Shown here: positions 53,029 through 61,641 of the stretch, piece after piece
How positions within the stretch are numbered: the stretch's first letter is position 1
Layout: each line of letters opens with the position of its first letter
Assembly (NCBI GenBank): GCA_963709655.1
Contig: CAVPXF010000023.1
Coordinates: 124,001-188,000 of the forward strand
Direction of reading: 5' to 3'
Source: Roseiarcus sp963709655
Lineage (GTDB): Bacteria > Pseudomonadota > Alphaproteobacteria > Rhizobiales > Beijerinckiaceae
Length of the DNA stretch: 64,000 nucleotides
Notes under the pieces: generated by a model
What the model was told of the DNA's origin: nothing
The model's input: only the letters and a program-made list of their open reading frames with translations
The model's database searches: none
Program-made: the position numbers and the translations under genes

Positions 53029-54381
53029 GTGGCGGGATTTCGCGTCTCTGACTTGACCCGCGGACCCGCGCATGCTCCGAGAAGCGGGCTTCCGACGGAA
53101 CTGGAGTCCCTCTTGGCCGATATCGCTCCGCAATTCCCGCAACTCTCGCTGGCGAAAGACAGGATCAAGGTCCTGCTGCTCGAAGGCGTCAACGACAGCG
53201 CGGTCGAGCTGATGCAGGCCGCCGGCTATTCCAGCATCGAGCGCCTGCCCAAGGCGCTCGAGGCCGACGCGCTCAGCAAAGCCATCAAGGGCGTGCACAT
53301 GATCGGCATCCGCTCGCGCACGCAGCTCGACGCCCGGGCGCTCGGCGCCGCCGACCGGCTGTTCGCGATCGGCTGCTTCAACGTCGGGACCAATCAGGTC
53401 GACATCGACGCGGCGCGCCAGATCGGCGTACCGGTCTTCAACGCGCCCTTCTCCAACACCCGCAGCGTCGCCGAACTGGTGATCGGCGAGATCGTCATGC
53501 TGTTGCGCCGGGTCACGTCGCGATCGGTGGCGGCGCACGCCGGCGGCTGGGACAAGTCGGCGACCAACAGCCACGAAGTCAGGGGCAAGACGCTCGGCAT
53601 CGTCGGCTACGGCAACATCGGCTCCCAGCTTTCCTATCTCGCCGAAGCGCTCGGGATGCGGGTGGTCTTCTACGATCACACCGACAAGCTCCGCCACGGC
53701 AACACCGAGCCGACCGGGAGCCTTCGGGACCTGCTCACCCAGAGCGACGTCGTCAGCCTTCACGTGCCGGAAACGCCGGCGACGGCCGGCATGATCGGCG
53801 TCGCCGAAATCGCCGCGATGAAGCCGGGGGCCTACCTGATCAACAACAGCCGCGGCACGGTCGTCGACCTGGACGCCCTGGCGGCCGCCCTTCGGGACGG
53901 CCGGCTTCGCGGCGCGGCGATCGACGTTTTCCCGGTCGAACCGCGTTCGAACGCGGAAAAGTTTCACTCCCCGCTGCAGGGCCTGGACAATGTCATTCTG
54001 ACCCCGCACGTCGGCGGTTCGACCGAGGAGGCGCAGGAGCGCATCGGCGTCGAAGTCGCGCGCAAGCTGGTCGAATACAGCGACGGCGGCTCGACCATGG
54101 GCGCGGTCAACTTCCCGCAGGTGCAACTGCCGATCCGGCCGCTCGGAACGCGGTTCATCCAGGTCCAGCGCAACTTGCCCGGCATGCTCGGAAAGCTGAA
54201 CGAGCTCTTCGCCCGCCACGCGGTCAACATCGCCGCGCAATATTACGAGACGCACAGCGATGTCGGCTACGTGGTGCTCGACGCCGACGCTTCCGCCGCC
54301 GACAGCCAGCGCATTCTGACCGAAATCCGTGCGCTGGAAGGCACCATCCGCGCCCGGCTGGTCTACGAGCGCCGCAGCTGA
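53029..54381 (+). CDS. serA: SerA, D-3-phosphoglycerate dehydrogenase
   Basis: The 450-residue enzyme oxidises 3-phosphoglycerate to start serine synthesis. The NAD-binding motif is TLGIVGYGNIGSQLSYLAEALGM. ARG/GLU/HIS active-site residues lie in INNSRGTVVDLDALAAAL, AIDVFPVEPRSN and LTPHVGGSTEEAQE. A C-terminal ACT domain (IQVQRNLPGMLGKLNELFARHAVNIAAQYYET) gives serine feedback, as in the short E. coli type. The first 45 residues are poorly conserved, so a later start near KDRIKVLLLEGVN is possible. Confidence 0.94.
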   Translation: MAGFRVSDLTRGPAHAPRSGLPTELESLLADIAPQFPQLSLAKDRIKVLLLEGVNDSAVELMQAAGYSSIERLPKALEADALSKAIKGVHMIGIRSRTQLDARALGAADRLFAIGCFNVGTNQVDIDAARQIGVPVFNAPFSNTRSVAELVIGEIVMLLRRVTSRSVAAHAGGWDKSATNSHEVRGKTLGIVGYGNIGSQLSYLAEALGMRVVFYDHTDKLRHGNTEPTGSLRDLLTQSDVVSLHVPETPATAGMIGVAEIAAMKPGAYLINNSRGTVVDLDALAAALRDGRLRGAAIDVFPVEPRSNAEKFHSPLQGLDNVILTPHVGGSTEEAQERIGVEVARKLVEYSDGGSTMGAVNFPQVQLPIRPLGTRFIQVQRNLPGMLGKLNELFARHAVNIAAQYYETHSDVGYVVLDADASAADSQRILTEIRALEGTIRARLVYERRS

Positions 54382-54486
54382 CCGGAGCCATGACCTGCGA
54401 CGGCATGGCTGAGTCCCGGCGATTGCCGGCGCCCGCGAATTTTGCTTGAAGGACCGGCGCGCGCCGCGCGCGACGAGCAGGCGCAG

Positions 54487-55011
54487 ATGATGAGCGCAGA
54501 CAACGACAACAAGGACCCCGATCCGAACACCCTCACCCACATCGGCGTCGAGGGCGAGGCGCGCATGGTCGATGTTGGCGCGAAGGCCGCGACAAGCCGC
54601 GTCGCGGTCGCCGAGGGGCGGGTGCGCATGGCCGCGGCGACGCTCGCGACCATCCTCGCGGGCGATGCGAAGAAAGGCGACGTGATCGGGGCGGCCCGGA
54701 TCGCCGGGATCATGGCGGCCAAGAAGACCTCCGAACTCATTCCGCTCTGCCATCCGATCGCGCTGACCAAAGTCGCCGTCGACATCTCAGCCGACGACGC
54801 CCTGCCCGGCCTCACGGTGCGCGCCGAGGCGAGCTGCATCGGGCCGACCGGCGTGGAAATGGAGGCGCTGACCGCGGTCGCCGTGGCCTGCCTCACGATC
54901 TACGACATGGCCAAGGCGATCGACCGCGGCATGAGCGTCGAGGGCGTGCGGCTGATCGAGAAGCGCGGCGGCAAGTCGGGCGAATGGCGGGCGGAGGAGC
55001 CAAATCCATGA
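54487..55011 (+). CDS. moaC: MoaC, cyclic pyranopterin monophosphate synthase
   Basis: The 174-residue protein makes cPMP, the first molybdenum-cofactor intermediate, together with MoaA. Signatures are LTHIGVEGEARMVDVGAKAAT, AARIAGIMAAKKTSELIPLCHPIALTKV and TGVEMEALTAVAVACLTIYDMAKAIDRGM. The ATG at 54487 follows an A/G-rich stretch; ATG 54490 is also possible. It overlaps moeA by 4 bp (ATGA), giving a moaC-moeA pair. It fits the need of the molybdopterin oxidoreductase at 19.3 kb. Confidence 0.95.
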   Translation: MMSADNDNKDPDPNTLTHIGVEGEARMVDVGAKAATSRVAVAEGRVRMAAATLATILAGDAKKGDVIGAARIAGIMAAKKTSELIPLCHPIALTKVAVDISADDALPGLTVRAEASCIGPTGVEMEALTAVAVACLTIYDMAKAIDRGMSVEGVRLIEKRGGKSGEWRAEEPNP

Positions 55012-56237
55012 GCGCGTTGATCTCTGTCGAAGAGGCGCTCGCGCGCGTGCTGGCTTCGGCCGCGGCGCCGCTCGGCAGCGAGCGGGTCGCGCTCGAAGAA
55101 GCCTTCGGCCGGTTGCTGGCGCAGGACGTGGTCGCGTTGCGCACCCAACCCCCTTTCATCAATTCGGCCATGGACGGCTATGCGCTCCGCGCCGCCGATA
55201 CGGCAAGCCCGCCCGTTTCGCTCCGCGTGATCGGCGAGGCGGCGGCGGGACGGGCCTTCGACGGCGAAGTCGGCGCGGGCGAAGCGGTTCGCATTTTCAC
55301 CGGCGCGCCCGTCCCTCGCGGCGCCGACGCCGTCGTCATTCAAGAAGAGGCGCAACGCGAGGGCGACCGGATCGCGCTTTCCGTCCCCGCGACCGTCCGC
55401 GACAATCTGCGCCCGGCCGGACTCGATTTCGCCGAGGGCGAGCTTCTGCTTCCCGCCGGCCGCCGGCTGACCCCCCGCGACGTCGCGCTGGCTGCGGCGG
55501 CCAATCACGTCGCGCTGCCGGTCCGACGTTCCGCGCGCGTCGCGATCCTGGCGACAGGCGACGAGTTGGTCGCGCCCGGCGAGACGCTCGGCCCCTCGCA
55601 GATCGTCGCATCGAATAATTTCACCGTAGCCGGGATCGTCGAGGCCTGCGGCGGCATCCCGATCGACCTCGGCATCGCCCGCGACGACCTCAGCGCCCTC
55701 GACGCCGCGATCCGCGAGGCGCTCGACGCGAAGGTCGACGTTTTCGTGACCCTCGGCGGCGCCTCGGTCGGCGACCACGACCTCGTCCAGAAGGCGCTCA
55801 TCGCCGCTGGCATGGAGCTCGGCTTCTGGAAGATCGCCATGCGTCCGGGGAAGCCCCTGATACATGGCCGCCTCGGCGACCTGATCGTGCTCGGCCTGCC
55901 AGGCAACCCGACCTCGTCGACGATTTGCGCAATCCTGTTCCTCCGACCGCTCATCATGGCCCTGCACGGCGACCCCGACCCAGGCGCGGACCCGACCCAG
56001 GCCGCCCGCCTCGCCCTCGACATGAACGCTAATGGCCCACGCCAGGATTACGCCCGCTGCGCGCTGGCGCGCGACGCCGACGGCGTCCTGATCGCGACCC
56101 CGGCGCAAGCGCAGGATTCGTCGCTGGTCAAGGTGATGGCGGGGGCCGACGGGCTGATCGTCCGGCCGCCGCACGTGGGCCCGGCGAAAGCCGGCGATCC
56201 CTGCAGGGTGATCGCTTTCGACGCATTGGGTCTTTAG
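55008..56237 (+). CDS. moeA: MoeA, molybdopterin molybdenumtransferase
   Basis: The 409-residue enzyme inserts molybdenum into adenylylated molybdopterin. Motifs include PPFINSAMDGYALRAAD, RIFTGAPVPRGADAVVIQEEA, LATGDELVAPGETLGPSQI and TLGGASVGDHDLVQ, followed by MRPGKPLIHGRLGDLIVLGLPGNP. It overlaps moaC by 4 bp. Its last 60 bp are present a second time, about 87% identical, at 57669-57728 beyond clcA. Confidence 0.95.
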   Translation: MSALISVEEALARVLASAAAPLGSERVALEEAFGRLLAQDVVALRTQPPFINSAMDGYALRAADTASPPVSLRVIGEAAAGRAFDGEVGAGEAVRIFTGAPVPRGADAVVIQEEAQREGDRIALSVPATVRDNLRPAGLDFAEGELLLPAGRRLTPRDVALAAAANHVALPVRRSARVAILATGDELVAPGETLGPSQIVASNNFTVAGIVEACGGIPIDLGIARDDLSALDAAIREALDAKVDVFVTLGGASVGDHDLVQKALIAAGMELGFWKIAMRPGKPLIHGRLGDLIVLGLPGNPTSSTICAILFLRPLIMALHGDPDPGADPTQAARLALDMNANGPRQDYARCALARDADGVLIATPAQAQDSSLVKVMAGADGLIVRPPHVGPAKAGDPCRVIAFDALGL

Positions 56238-56317
56238 GGCCGCCGCCTCAACGGGCGAAGACTCCGCGCAGATCAGCGCGAGAGCGGCGGCGACGCCCAG
56301 TCACAGGGGGCCGGAGA

Positions 56318-57637
56318 ATGGACGAAAAGGAAGCCTCGCCGGACGCGGATCAGGCGCGTGGGCTGGCGACGCTCACGATCCTCGCGCTCATCGCGGGCGC
56401 CGCCACGGGCGTCGTCGGCGCCGCGTTCCGGCTGTCGCTGGAAGCGGCCGACCGCCTGCGCGGTCTCGTCATCGCGCGCGCCGAGGCGGCGCCGGTTCCG
56501 GGCTTCGTGATCGTCGTCGCCGCCTGTGCGGCGGCTTCGCTGGTCGCGGCCTGGCTCGTGCGCCGTTTCTCGCCGAACGCCGCCGGCAGCGGCATCCCCC
56601 ATGTCGAGGCGGTTCTGCGCTTCGGGCTGCCGCCGGCGCCCTATGCGCTTGCGCCGGTCAAGTTCGTCGGCGGCGTGCTGGCGATCGGCGCGGGTCTGGC
56701 GCTCGGCCGCGAAGGGCCGACCGTGCAAATGGGCGCAAGCCTTGCGCAACTGATCGGGCGCACGTTCGGCCTTTCCTGGCGCGACTGCCGCGCCCTCCTG
56801 GCTGCGGGCGCAGGCGCGGGCCTCGCGACCGCCTTCAACGCTCCGCTGGCCGGCGCGGTCTTCGTGCTGGAGGAACTGGTCCAGGCCTTCGATCCGCGTG
56901 TCGCAGTCGCCGCCCTCGCCGCTTCCGCGACGGCGATCTCGGTCGTGCGCGCCGCGCTCGGCGACCGGCCCGATTTCCTTGTCTCGGCCCTGCCGAACGT
57001 CCCGATCGCGGCGCATCCGCTGTTCTGGGTCCTCGGCGCCGCGGCGGGCCTCGCCGCGGTCGCCTATAATCGCGCGCTGATTGGCGCGATCGCCGCGCTC
57101 GGGCGCGTCCCGCTGCCCGTCGAAGCGCGGGCCGCACTGATCGGCGCGGGCGTCGGCGCGCTCGGCTTCGCCTGGCCCGCAGTCATCGGCGGCGGCGACC
57201 TGATCACCGCCGGCGTGCTCGCAGGCGGGCTCAGCCTGACGCTGGTCGCGGTCATGTTCGTCGTCCGCTTCGGGCTCGGCGCGATCTCCTACGCCGCGGC
57301 GACGCCCGGCGGCTTGTTCGCGCCGCTCCTGGTCCTGGGCGCCCAGCTCGGCTTTCTCTACGGCGCCGTCTGCCATTTGGCGTTTCCCGCTCTCGACGTC
57401 CCCGCAACATCCTTTGCGCTGGTCGGCATGGCGGCCTTCTTCACCGGCGTCGTGCGGGCGCCCCTGACCGGTATGGTGCTGGTCAGCGAGATGACCGGCA
57501 ACGTCACGCTTTTGCAGCCGACGCTCGGCGCGTGCGCGATGGCGATGCTGACACCGGCCCTGCTCGCCAACGCCCCGATCTACGACACCCTTCGCGAGGC
57601 CCTGCTGCGGCGGCCTCGGGCTGCGTCCGCGCCTTAA
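56318..57637 (+). CDS. clcA: ClC-family chloride channel/antiporter
   Basis: The 439-residue membrane protein has the ClC selectivity motifs GSGIPHVEAVL, LALGREGPTVQMGA (with the gating glutamate) and GGLFAPLLVLGAQLG. It lacks a C-terminal CBS pair. It most likely exchanges chloride for protons across the inner membrane, though a fluoride or other anion role cannot be excluded. The gene sits between moeA and a partial copy of the moeA 3' end, which suggests that it was inserted there. Confidence 0.92.
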   Translation: MDEKEASPDADQARGLATLTILALIAGAATGVVGAAFRLSLEAADRLRGLVIARAEAAPVPGFVIVVAACAAASLVAAWLVRRFSPNAAGSGIPHVEAVLRFGLPPAPYALAPVKFVGGVLAIGAGLALGREGPTVQMGASLAQLIGRTFGLSWRDCRALLAAGAGAGLATAFNAPLAGAVFVLEELVQAFDPRVAVAALAASATAISVVRAALGDRPDFLVSALPNVPIAAHPLFWVLGAAAGLAAVAYNRALIGAIAALGRVPLPVEARAALIGAGVGALGFAWPAVIGGGDLITAGVLAGGLSLTLVAVMFVVRFGLGAISYAAATPGGLFAPLLVLGAQLGFLYGAVCHLAFPALDVPATSFALVGMAAFFTGVVRAPLTGMVLVSEMTGNVTLLQPTLGACAMAMLTPALLANAPIYDTLREALLRRPRAASAP

Positions 57638-57668
57638 CCAGGCCGGTCGCGCTTGTCGCGCGCATGCG

Positions 57669-57728
57669 AGCCCGGCGAAAGCCGGCGATCCCTGCCAGGT
57701 GATCCCCTTCGACGCGTTGGGGTTTTAG
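57669..57728 (+). repeat. moeA: Duplicate of the moeA 3' end
   Basis: Sixty bp ending in a stop codon match the last 60 bp of moeA (56178-56237) with about 8 differences. In the same frame it encodes SPAKAGDPCQVIPFDALGF against the real GPAKAGDPCRVIAFDALGL. The two copies are direct repeats that flank clcA. Confidence 0.9.
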
Positions 57729-58097
57729 AGTCCGTTCCAGAAGGCGCCGTTCAGCTCTGTTTCAGCCGCGTTCGGCGCCGTTCGGACGCCGTTCAGCATG
57801 CGTTCGGCGCCCAAAAGAGCCCCCTTATCCACCCGTGAAGCGAGCGTTTTCAAGAGCTTGCAACCGAGTTCGCGGGAAAAACACGAATCCGGGCTCGGGA
57901 CGCGCCGGAATGGGTCCGGATCAGGGCAAGTCGGGTCGTGGATTTTTGGGCCATCAAGATCAGACTACGCCAGGATTTGCTTTTTGGCGAGTTTTTGTCG
58001 TTTGAGCGCGACCAGCGGTCGCGCCAAGCCTGTCTTGCCGAGCCCGGGTTACCAGTGACGGCAATTCGCCGTGACGGGGTCCTGCCGCGCGCGCGGG
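57729..58097. other. Intergenic repeats after the moeA duplicate
   Basis: Positions 57740-57815 hold short direct repeats built from GCGTTCGGCGCC and GCCGTTCAGC. Positions 57837-57876 carry on the minus strand a weak copy of the dispersed repeat core (GCAAGCTCTTGAAAACGCTC). No gene was found. Confidence 0.55.
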
Positions 58098-58496
58098 TCA
58101 GTACCAGCCGGGCGCCATCGGCCCCCAGGCGCCGCCCCAGTCGTTCATCGCCGCCATGTTGAGCTCCGCCGTCGTCTCCTGCATCTGGGCGATGTTGTTT
58201 GCGGTGCGGATCTGTTGATATTGCTGATAGGCGGCCGGGCTGCCGACGAAGGCGCAGTTGCAGCCCGCAGCGTCGGCGTAGATGTAGACCGGCCCCTTCT
58301 TACGCTGGGCGAAGACGATGGCGTTCTGCGGTAGGGCCTGAAGCTTGGCGACCCGCTCGGGCGTGTCGGCCTGAAGGCGGACGAAGCCCGCGGCGGAAAG
58401 CTGGCCTTCCTTCTCTTGGGCGCCGACGCCGGCGCATCCGGCGAGACCTGCAAGCGCCGCCAAACCAGCAAACAGCGCGATTTTTCGATTGATCAT
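58098..58496 (-). CDS. Small lipoprotein of unknown function
   Basis: The 132-residue protein has a lipoprotein signal (MINRKIALFAGLAALAGLAGCAG, lipobox LAGC). The rest has AAGFVRLQADTPERVAKLQALPQNAIVFAQRKKGPVYIYADAAGCNCAFVGSPAAYQQYQQIR and a Met/Trp-rich end WGGAWGPMAPGWY. A CxC pair lies at AGCNCAF. Homologous lipoproteins with this YQQYQQ-type motif occur in rhizobia without known function. Confidence 0.8.
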   Translation of the reverse strand: MINRKIALFAGLAALAGLAGCAGVGAQEKEGQLSAAGFVRLQADTPERVAKLQALPQNAIVFAQRKKGPVYIYADAAGCNCAFVGSPAAYQQYQQIRTANNIAQMQETTAELNMAAMNDWGGAWGPMAPGWY

Positions 58497-58861
58497 TCGG
58501 CCCCTCCGCCACTTCTTGAAATTGGGCGGCGAACTTGGCTCGCGGGCCGGGGCGAGTCAACCGCGAGAAACGGGGTTTTCCCCGTATGCCACGGGGCGCG
58601 AACCCCGACCAGACTGCGTTTGGGCGGACGCGCCAACTGCAGCCGGCTCGGTGCGAGCGCGGCAACGCGGTCAGCGACCGCGTCTACAGTGTGCGACTGG
58701 ACGCCCGAAGGGCGCCAAATCTCGCGCGTCCTGATCCAGAGTCGCGCCGCTTACCCTCACCCGGCGGGAGAGGGGGGCGCGTCCCCTTCCCCCTCGGGGG
58801 GAAGGTGGCCCGGAGGGCCGGATGAGGGTTCTCGGCGCTATCCTGTCGAACACGCCCCGCT
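58497..58861. other. Intergenic stretch with GC-rich REP-like repeat
   Basis: The last 110 bp (58750-58830) contain the common alphaproteobacterial intergenic repeat: ACCCTCACCCGGCGGGAGAG, then CCTTCCCCCTCGGGGGGAAGG and GGCCCGGAGGGCCGGATGAG. The palindromic parts may end transcription from both sides. The remainder shows no gene. Confidence 0.6.
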
Positions 58862-59578
58862 TCAGCGCCGGGCGCCGACAATCGCTCGCCAGAAGCCGCT
58901 GAACCCCAGTTCGAAGCCGACGATCGAATAGTCGAGGTCGATCGCATCCATCACTTCGTAGGCGGAGTTGTTGCAGATCGAGAAGATGATCAGCCCGTCC
59001 TTCGACACGTGATGGCGCGCCTGCCGCAGGTAATTTTCGGTGATCAGGCCGTGCGGATCGCACAGGCTGTATTTCTCGATGTCGTTCTCCGGGGTCTTGT
59101 CGATCATCGGCGTATTGAACACGATGAGGTCGAATTGTCTTTCCTCGATCTTCTCGAACAGGTCCGACTGGAACGCCGTCAGACTGAGCCCGTTGAGCTC
59201 GGCGTTGTCGAGCGTCGCCTGGACGGCGATCGGCGAGATGTCGGTGGCGACCGTTTTCGAGGTCCAGTTGGCGGCCATGTAGAGCGAGATGATGCCGCAG
59301 CCCGCGCCGATCTCGAGCGTCTTCCTGATCCGGCTCTGGTCCATCCCCTTGATGTTGCGGATGAAAAACTCGGAGCTGGAATCGGGAAGCGGGTGGTAGA
59401 CCCCAGCCGGCACGTCGACCACGAGCCCGTCGGTCAGGATCCGCTCGGGCACCGCCTGACGGCGCACCAGCGCGGCATGGGCGGAAGCGATGTCGAAGGC
59501 GGAGGTGTTCACCAGCGCGGCGAGGCCGAGCTTGCGCAAAACAGACGCCCGCGCGCCGACCCCATACTGAATGTTCAT
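58862..59578 (-). CDS. Class I SAM-dependent methyltransferase (HemK/MTS-like domain)
   Basis: The 238-residue protein has SAM motif I LEIGAGCGIISLYMA (about residue 88), motif II TVATDISPIAVQATLDNAELNG and motif IV FDLIVFNTPMIDKTP. Motif IV is NTPM in place of the NPPY typical of glutamine/adenine N-methyltransferases, so the substrate is probably different. The N-terminal 85 residues (RRQAVPERILTDGLVVDVPAGVYHPLPDS) resemble the recognition region of PrmC-like proteins. The neighbourhood gives no clue to the substrate. Confidence 0.8.
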   Translation of the reverse strand: MNIQYGVGARASVLRKLGLAALVNTSAFDIASAHAALVRRQAVPERILTDGLVVDVPAGVYHPLPDSSSEFFIRNIKGMDQSRIRKTLEIGAGCGIISLYMAANWTSKTVATDISPIAVQATLDNAELNGLSLTAFQSDLFEKIEERQFDLIVFNTPMIDKTPENDIEKYSLCDPHGLITENYLRQARHHVSKDGLIIFSICNNSAYEVMDAIDLDYSIVGFELGFSGFWRAIVGARR

Positions 59579-59692
59579 GGCGTTCGCCTCTGATGGATTG
59601 GCGCGCGTTTCCCACCCCCCTTAGGCCCATTCACGACAGAACGAAAGTCCGCCGCAGAGCCATTCGTTGTACGCAGCCAGCCCGCGAACGGT

Positions 59693-60479
59693 TCAGGCTT
59701 CCCGTCCGCGCTCGCTCTCGTGCCAGTCCGATAACAGCCAGTGCGAGAGCGCGGTCAGAAGCACATGAATTGTGATGCCCGCCACCGAGATCAAGAGGAG
59801 CGCCGCAAACATCCTCGGGATATTGAGCCGAAATCCCGACTCGACGATGCGGTAGGCGAGCCCCGAGCCCTGTCCGGCCGAGCCTGCGGCAATCTCCGCC
59901 ACAATGGCGCCGATCAGGGCAAGACCCCCGCTGATGCGCAGGCCGGCAAGAAAATAAGGCAGCGCGGACGGGAGTCTCGAGCAGCATGAACTGCTGCAGG
60001 CGCGTGGCGCGGTACATCGCAAACAGCTCGACGAGATTGTGGTCCGCCGAGGACAGGCCGAGGGTGGTGTTGGCGAGCAGCGGAAAGAACGCCACCAGGA
60101 AGGCGCACACCAGCACGGCGACGCTCGGGTTCAGGTAGATGAGCAGCAGCGGCGCGATCGCTACGATCGGCGTCACCTGCATCGCGACGGCGAACGGGTA
60201 GAACGCGCGTTCCACCAACCGCGACTGGGCGAAAATGATCGCCAGCGCGACGCTGCCGATCACCGCCAAGAGCAATGCCTTCAGCGTAATCGACAGCGTC
60301 ACCCAGAGCGAGCTCGACAGGGTCCCCCAGTCGGTGAACAGCGTCGCGATGATGACGGTCGGCGCCGGCAGCAGATACGGCGGAATGGCGAAGTACCGCA
60401 CAAGGCCTTCCCAGGCGAGTAGACCGCAGCCGAGGGTGAAGGCGGGAACGGCGTAGCCGAAAAGATCGTCGCGGGTCAT
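59693..60479 (-). pseudogene. NitT/TauT-type ABC transporter permease (one +1 frameshift; probably intact)
   Basis: The joined protein of about 260 residues with six helices resembles SsuC/TauC/ThiX permeases: YAVPAFTLGCGLLAWEGLVRYF, YPFAVAMQVTPIVAIAPLLLIYL and ALPYFLAGLRISGGLALIGAIVAEIAAGSAGQGSGLAY. The frame breaks at 59972-59979 next to GAGTC (a GANTC site) with one extra base, between FMLLE and LPSALPYFL, exactly in the EAA loop. Its ATG overlaps the ATPase stop (ATGA, 60476-60479). Confidence 0.85.
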
Positions 60480-61312
60480 TGCGCCAACTCGTTCCGCGGC
60501 GCCTCGCCCATGGCCTCGTGCAGCGCAGTGGAGGTGCGCTTGCAGGCTTCCGCATAGGTCGCCGTCAGGCGGAAGTGCTCGCGCCGGATCGGCGGCGCCT
60601 CGACCGAAATCTCCGCGAACGCCCGCCCCGGGCGGGCCGCCATGACCACAATGCGGTCGGCGAGATAGACGCTCTCGAACACCGAATGGGTGACGAACAC
60701 GACCGTCGCGTTGAGCGAGGCCTGCAGCTCCGCCAGATCGTCGTTGAGCTTGAGGCGGGTGATCTCGTCGAGCGCGGCGAAGGGCTCGTCCATCAGCAGC
60801 ACCTGCGGCCGGGTGACGAGCGCGCGCGCGATCGATACGCGCATCTTCATGCCGCCCGAGAGCTGGCGCGGATAGGCCTTGGCGAAGCCGCCGAGCCCGA
60901 CCTGCGCCAGCGCCTCCTCGATCCGGGGGCGCGCCTTGTCCTTTGAGATCCCGGCGAGCCGCAGCGGCAGCCAGACGTTGGCGAAGACGTCCGACCAGGG
61001 CATCAGCGTCGGCTCCTGGAAGACGAAGCCAAACTGCGGACGTTCGCAGCTCCACATGATTGTGCCGTGCGTCGGCTCGGTCAGTCCGGAAAGCAGCCTG
61101 AGCACGGTCGACTTGCCGCAACCCGACGGCCCGAGCAGCGACAGGAACTCGCCCGACCGGATCTCGAGATCGAGGCCCGCCAGGGCCGTGACCGCATTGG
61201 AAAAGACCTTGTCGACCTTCTTGAAGGTCGCCAGCGCAGGGGCGTGGGATTTCGACAGCGTCGGGCCGCCTGCCGACGGAAAGGTGACGATCTTGGTCAT
61301 GCCCGGACCCAA
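60476..61312 (-). CDS. NitT/TauT-type ABC transporter ATPase
   Basis: The 278-residue ATPase has Walker A LLGPSGCGKSTVLRLL (about residues 59-74), the Q-loop FVFQEPTLMPW, signature LSGGMKMRVSIARAL, Walker B LLMDEPFAALDE and the H-loop TVVFVTHSVFE. FQEPTLMPW is characteristic of the nitrate/sulfonate/taurine/thiamine-precursor group. It pairs with the permease that overlaps it and probably with the NMT1-like binding protein at 63103-64000, although two plus-strand genes separate them. Confidence 0.92.
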   Translation of the reverse strand: MGPGMTKIVTFPSAGGPTLSKSHAPALATFKKVDKVFSNAVTALAGLDLEIRSGEFLSLLGPSGCGKSTVLRLLSGLTEPTHGTIMWSCERPQFGFVFQEPTLMPWSDVFANVWLPLRLAGISKDKARPRIEEALAQVGLGGFAKAYPRQLSGGMKMRVSIARALVTRPQVLLMDEPFAALDEITRLKLNDDLAELQASLNATVVFVTHSVFESVYLADRIVVMAARPGRAFAEISVEAPPIRREHFRLTATYAEACKRTSTALHEAMGEAPRNELAQ

Positions 61313-61641
61313 CTGGATGCACGCGGCGACGGGCCGCCCCGACGCGGCGTCCGCCGATCGGACCTGTCAATCGGGGTCCCCGGTCGCTCCCGATCGCCCG
61401 CGCCTTGCGGGTCCGTCAATTTCCTGCCCATGGTGTTCCTGGCTGCGTCCTGTCGGACGCTTTTCCCACTTGACCGTTCACGAAAGTTTACCGAGGTCAA
61501 TCGTGACGGTCAAACGACCAACCCGCCAGCGCCTGCCCGGCGAAGTCCGGCGGACGGCGCCGGCTTGACGGCGAAGTCCAGCCCGTGCAATCCGCGCGCC
61601 AACATGAGACGCCGGGGCTCGCGGGAAGGGTTCGGTTTTCG
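61313..61641. other. Divergent intergenic region with inverted repeat
   Basis: About 330 bp lie between the ABC ATPase (minus) and the methyltransferase (plus). TTGACCGTTCACGA (61470-61483) and TCGTGACGGTCAA (61501-61513) are inverted repeats with one extra base in the left arm and a 17-nt spacer. This is a candidate operator or hairpin for one of the two flanking genes. Confidence 0.55.
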
